A stretch of DNA of 9,123 bases from an uncultured Roseburia sp. Its GTDB lineage: Bacteria; Bacillota; Clostridia; Lachnospirales; Lachnospiraceae. The notes below the pieces were generated by a model, which searched no databases, had not been told where the DNA came from, and saw nothing but the letters and a program-made list of their open reading frames with translations. Positions within the stretch are counted from its first letter, which is position 1. The number at the start of each line of letters is the position of its first letter. The position numbers and the translations under genes are program-made. The stretch is from contig CANDFU010000043.1 in NCBI GenBank assembly GCA_947384095.1, positions 1 to 9,123 on the forward strand, read 5' to 3'. Positions 7,307 to 9,123 of this stretch are shown here, in pieces.

Positions 7307-8907
7307 CGGCGATCAATGTGGATCCAGGCAACAGTTACTTTGAAACAATCAATAATATGCTCTACAGCAAAGGCGGTGTGGCGCTTCGCCGCTGCCCGCA
7401 GGGGAGCCCGAGGGGAATTGTGATCAATGAAGGCACGCAGGTGATTGATTCGGGCGCATTTTATGGGTGTCGGCTTGGAACAATCAATTTCCCGGCAAGT
7501 CTGACTACGGTCCAGACGGACGCGTTTACAGGAAGTGACATTCAGGAGCTGGTGCTGACGGCGGCAGTTTCTACTTTTGAGGATCAGACGTTCCAGTCGA
7601 TCGGAAAAATTATCGTTCCGGGGGCGTCTCCGGTTGCAGGGCGGCTGCTTGAGGAATACACCGGGCTGATTGTCGAGACGGATTATAAGCCAGACAATCC
7701 GAATAATCCGGAAGACCCGGGAAATACGGAAAATCCAGATGACCCCAATAAGCCGGGAAATCCGGATGATCCAAATAATCCGGACAATCCGGATAACCCG
7801 GATGATCCGAATAATCCGGACAATCCGAATAAGCCCGATAATCCAGATGATCCGGACAATCCGGATAACCCGGGAGATCCGGACGATCCGAATAATTCAG
7901 GACAATCGGGTAACGGAGGCGGAAGCGAAGGTGGAAACGGAACAGGCTCTGTCGGAACCGGAGGGAGTGAAGGCGGAAACGGCGGAGAAGGCGGCAATGG
8001 CGGCGGAGAAGGTGGAAGCGGCGGAGCCGGCGGCAATGGCGGCGAAAACGGCGGAGCCGGTGGAAGCGGCGGAACAGCCGGAGTCGGCGGGACATCCGGA
8101 ACCGGAGGAAGCGGCGGAACAGGCGGCAGTGGGGCCGGGGGAAGCGGCAGCGGTTCAAAAGGCGGCGGCGGAAGTGCAAACAGGACGGTTTCTGTCAACA
8201 CGGGAATTCCATATATCACAGGGAATCAGGCCATCAGCGGATGGGATGCGATTTATAAGTATATGCAGGAAGCTTCCGCAAAGGAAACAGTTTATATTAC
8301 GATGAATGGTGAGACAGTTGTTCCCGCACGCGTTCTGGCACTCACGCAGCAGAAAACACTGACGCTTGTATTGAATATGGGCGAGGGGATTACCTGGACC
8401 ATAAGCGGTGCAGATATCGTCAGTGACAGTATTAAGGACATTGATTTTGGCGTTATGCTGAATCAGGGAAGCGTTCCAGAGGCACTTCAGGCTGATGTGG
8501 CAAAGGAGAGCTGGTCTACGCAGATGCGGCTTGCATACGATGATATTTTTGGCCTCACCGCGATTCTTACGGTTAATCTGGGGGCCGAAAAGGCAGGATT
8601 TGAGGCAGTCCTTTATTACTACGACAAAAAGCAGCAGAAAATGGAATATATTGACCGGGCGGAGATTGCTACAAGCGGAGATGTGAGTTTTTCGTTTGTG
8701 CATGCGTCGGACTATGTGATTGTCGTGGAAGGATATCCGATTTCGGGGACGACGACAACGGCGACGGCGGATCCGGAGGCGAAGGATGATACGCCAAAGA
8801 CGGGGCCGGAGCTGAATGCAAAATATATCATGTGTCTTGGCGTGATGCTTCTGGGGATTTATATGATATTGGGCAGTAGAAAAGAAGAAGAGCGTGTGGC
8901 AGTTTAA
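7303..8907 (+). CDS. 3' fragment: leucine-rich repeats, Pro/Asx and Gly-rich stalks, unassigned module, TPKTG sorting signal
   Basis: The coding sense in this frame begins upstream of the ATG at 7303, near 7204 (AFKNCQSL, AFDGCTSM), after a TGA at 7180-7182. The ATG at 7303 lacks a good ribosome site and a signal peptide, so it is probably not a true start. Counting from 7303: residues 1-125 hold BspA-type repeat sequence, including the usual NNMLYSKGG hairpin and a last unit ending IIVPG; residues 130-198 are a Pro/Asp/Asn spacer; residues 199-290 are Gly-rich; residues about 294-477 form a compact module ending SFVHASDYVIVV; residues 497-534 are the sorting signal. The layout is that of a wall-spanning surface protein with the ligand-binding repeats outermost. 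It would be the substrate of the sortase at 5546-6751. Confidence 0.82.
   Translation: MTAINVDPGNSYFETINNMLYSKGGVALRRCPQGSPRGIVINEGTQVIDSGAFYGCRLGTINFPASLTTVQTDAFTGSDIQELVLTAAVSTFEDQTFQSIGKIIVPGASPVAGRLLEEYTGLIVETDYKPDNPNNPEDPGNTENPDDPNKPGNPDDPNNPDNPDNPDDPNNPDNPNKPDNPDDPDNPDNPGDPDDPNNSGQSGNGGGSEGGNGTGSVGTGGSEGGNGGEGGNGGGEGGSGGAGGNGGENGGAGGSGGTAGVGGTSGTGGSGGTGGSGAGGSGSGSKGGGGSANRTVSVNTGIPYITGNQAISGWDAIYKYMQEASAKETVYITMNGETVVPARVLALTQQKTLTLVLNMGEGITWTISGADIVSDSIKDIDFGVMLNQGSVPEALQADVAKESWSTQMRLAYDDIFGLTAILTVNLGAEKAGFEAVLYYYDKKQQKMEYIDRAEIATSGDVSFSFVHASDYVIVVEGYPISGTTTTATADPEAKDDTPKTGPELNAKYIMCLGVMLLGIYMILGSRKEEERVAV
7687..7896 (+). repeat. Pro/Asp/Asn-rich spacer (DNP, DDP, NNP, NKP units)
   Basis: About 70 residues are built from three-residue units of the type (D/N)(D/N/K)P, encoded by near-repeats of AATCCGGAT, GATCCGAAT and AACCCGGAT. 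The segment is acidic and extended, as in wall-spanning spacers of Gram-positive surface proteins. The trinucleotide-phased repetition makes copy-number change and misassembly likely. Confidence 0.9.
7897..8172 (+). repeat. Glycine-rich spacer (GGS, GGN, GGA, GGT units)
   Basis: About 92 residues are mostly Gly, with Ser, Asn, Ala, Thr and Glu, encoded by GGCGGA and GGAAGC-type repeats. GC content is visibly higher than in the flanks. It follows the Pro-rich spacer directly and is probably flexible rather than rigid. The repeat leaves long open frames on the opposite strand that carry no independent coding signal. Confidence 0.9.
8791..8904 (+). other. C-terminal sortase sorting signal (TPKTG)
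   Basis: TPKTG at 8791-8805 is followed by PELN, a hydrophobic segment (AKYIMCLGVMLLGIYMILG) and a short charged tail starting RKEEER. This is the standard order of a wall-sorting signal. PKTG in place of LPxTG matches signals used by some Clostridia class B sortases, such as the (S/P)PxTG type of Clostridioides difficile. It supports pairing with the adjacent sortase. Confidence 0.88.
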
Positions 8908-8917
8908 AAACAGAATC

Positions 8918-8963
8918 AAAAAGCGGCCTGGGATGGCAGATTGGCGTCCCAGGCCGCTTTTTT
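8918..8963 (+). terminator. Strong intrinsic terminator, possibly bidirectional
   Basis: GCGGCCTGGGATG (8923-8935) pairs with CGTCCCAGGCCGC (8945-8957), a 13-bp stem with one T-G wobble and a 9-base loop. It is followed by six T (8958-8963) and preceded by five A (8918-8922), so it could also terminate a transcript coming from the right on the minus strand. It begins 11 bases after the last stop codon and closes the gene cluster. Confidence 0.93.
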
Positions 8964-8995
8964 ATCCCCCGCAGGGGCTTGTGGGCAGAGGGACA

Positions 8996-9123
8996 TCATG
9001 CTATTCTTTTTTCATACTCCCGCCGGTATTTGGGTGCAGGGGCAAGCTGGGAAGACCAGAAGAGCTGTAGATTGTGGGAGAGTGAAAAATAAAGGGGAAC
9101 AGACAAGTGAAGAGAAATGTTTT
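8996..9123 (-). CDS. Possible 3' end of a convergent gene (partial, uncertain)
   Basis: The minus strand is open from the window edge (first full codon at 9121-9119) for 41 codons to a TGA at 8998-8996. It ends APAPKYRREYEKRIA, which has the charged look of a real C-terminus. The A-flanked terminator just beyond would serve it. I do not recognise a family. The plus strand is also open over 8998-9123 in one frame, starting MLFFFHTPAGIW with a GAGGG 5 bases upstream of the ATG, so chance openness cannot be excluded. Only one of the two is likely real, and perhaps neither. Confidence 0.27.
   Translation of the reverse strand, partial: NISLHLSVPLYFSLSHNLQLFWSSQLAPAPKYRREYEKRIA

Larger units (their letters stand above)
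6776..8907 (+). pseudogene. Frame-disrupted wall-anchored BspA-like leucine-rich repeat protein (whole gene)
   Basis: Two frames together make one secreted, sortase-anchored protein. Frame 2 encodes the signal peptide and first leucine-rich repeats up to LHTV at 7207. Frame 1, from about 7204, resumes the same kind of repeat as GAKAFKNCQSL and runs to the sorting signal. The join lacks about 8 residues of a 22-23 residue repeat and shifts the frame. This fits a deletion of roughly 25, 28 or 31 bases between two GGTG copies, leaving the single GGTG at 7204-7207. The intact ancestor would have been about 720 residues. The break could be a real mutation or a collapse during assembly of similar repeats. 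If real, no anchored protein can be made from this locus without frameshifting. Confidence 0.75.

Noticed and set aside
7687..8172. CRISPR-like or tandem DNA repeat array.
   Set aside because: The repetition follows codon phase and changes unit type within a continuous coding frame. There are no constant repeats separated by unique spacers.
7610..8219. Long open frames on the minus strand (about 178 and 189 codons) and one in another plus frame (about 211 codons) over the stalk region.
   Set aside because: They arise because the Pro/Asx and Gly codon repeats lack stops in the alternative frames. Their products are monotonous Pro/Ser/Leu- or Arg-rich strings without domains, and the real frame is fixed by the flanking repeats and the sorting signal.
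8155..8919. Minus-strand open frame of 254 codons opposite the C-terminal module.
   Set aside because: It lies wholly within the anchored-protein gene, encodes no recognisable family, and shows the Arg/His/Cys-rich make-up typical of an antisense shadow. It would also have to begin from the terminator stem region.
8966..8977. CCCC...GGGG palindrome just after the terminator.
   Set aside because: Only four pairs with a short loop and no U-tract; too weak to call a second terminator or operator.

Overview
The window reads as a piece of a Bacillota (Clostridia) genome, most likely a gut Lachnospiraceae-type organism. The basis is family knowledge and overall style: GC near one half, AGGAG ribosome sites, a class B sortase with a cytoplasmic extension, BspA-type leucine-rich repeats, a PKTG sorting signal, and long arrays of 'YTG...GxDY...GNYxG...FxI' beta-sandwich repeats. 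All three recognisable genes are on the + strand and concern the cell surface.

Bases 1-50 are not biological. Positions 18-50 match the Illumina TruSeq read-1 adapter, so the left edge is a contig end with untrimmed adapter. Genomic sequence probably starts near 51, inside the coding region of a very large repeat protein (51-5453). Its true start, signal peptide and N-terminal domains are missing. What remains is about 20 repeats of 75-100 residues, then one fibronectin type III-like domain. It has no sorting signal or membrane anchor at its C-terminus.

A 92-base gap follows, holding a perfect 10-bp hairpin with a GAGA loop and no U-tract. Next is a class B sortase (5546-6751) with all catalytic residues and an unusual cytoplasmic N-terminal region of about 125 residues. 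Twenty-four bases later a secreted, wall-anchored BspA-like protein begins (6776, chosen by a well-placed AGGAG). It consists of a signal peptide, leucine-rich repeats, a Pro/Asp/Asn spacer, a Gly-rich spacer, a module of unrecognised function, and a TPKTG sorting signal with a hydrophobic C-terminus. This gene is broken near 7207 by a frame change that also removes about a third of one leucine-rich repeat. The pattern fits a deletion of roughly 25-31 bases between two GGTG copies, either real or an assembly error. A strong intrinsic terminator (8918-8963) closes the cluster.

The last 160 bases hold no confident gene. A minus-strand frame open to the window edge could be the 3' end of a convergent gene.

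Together the genes look like a surface-display locus: a sortase beside its probable substrate, and a giant extracellular repeat protein held by some other means or by a domain lost upstream. I do not see a clear new enzymatic or defence system. The points most worth following are the N-terminal domain of the sortase, how the giant protein is retained, the unassigned module before the sorting signal, and whether the frameshift is real.
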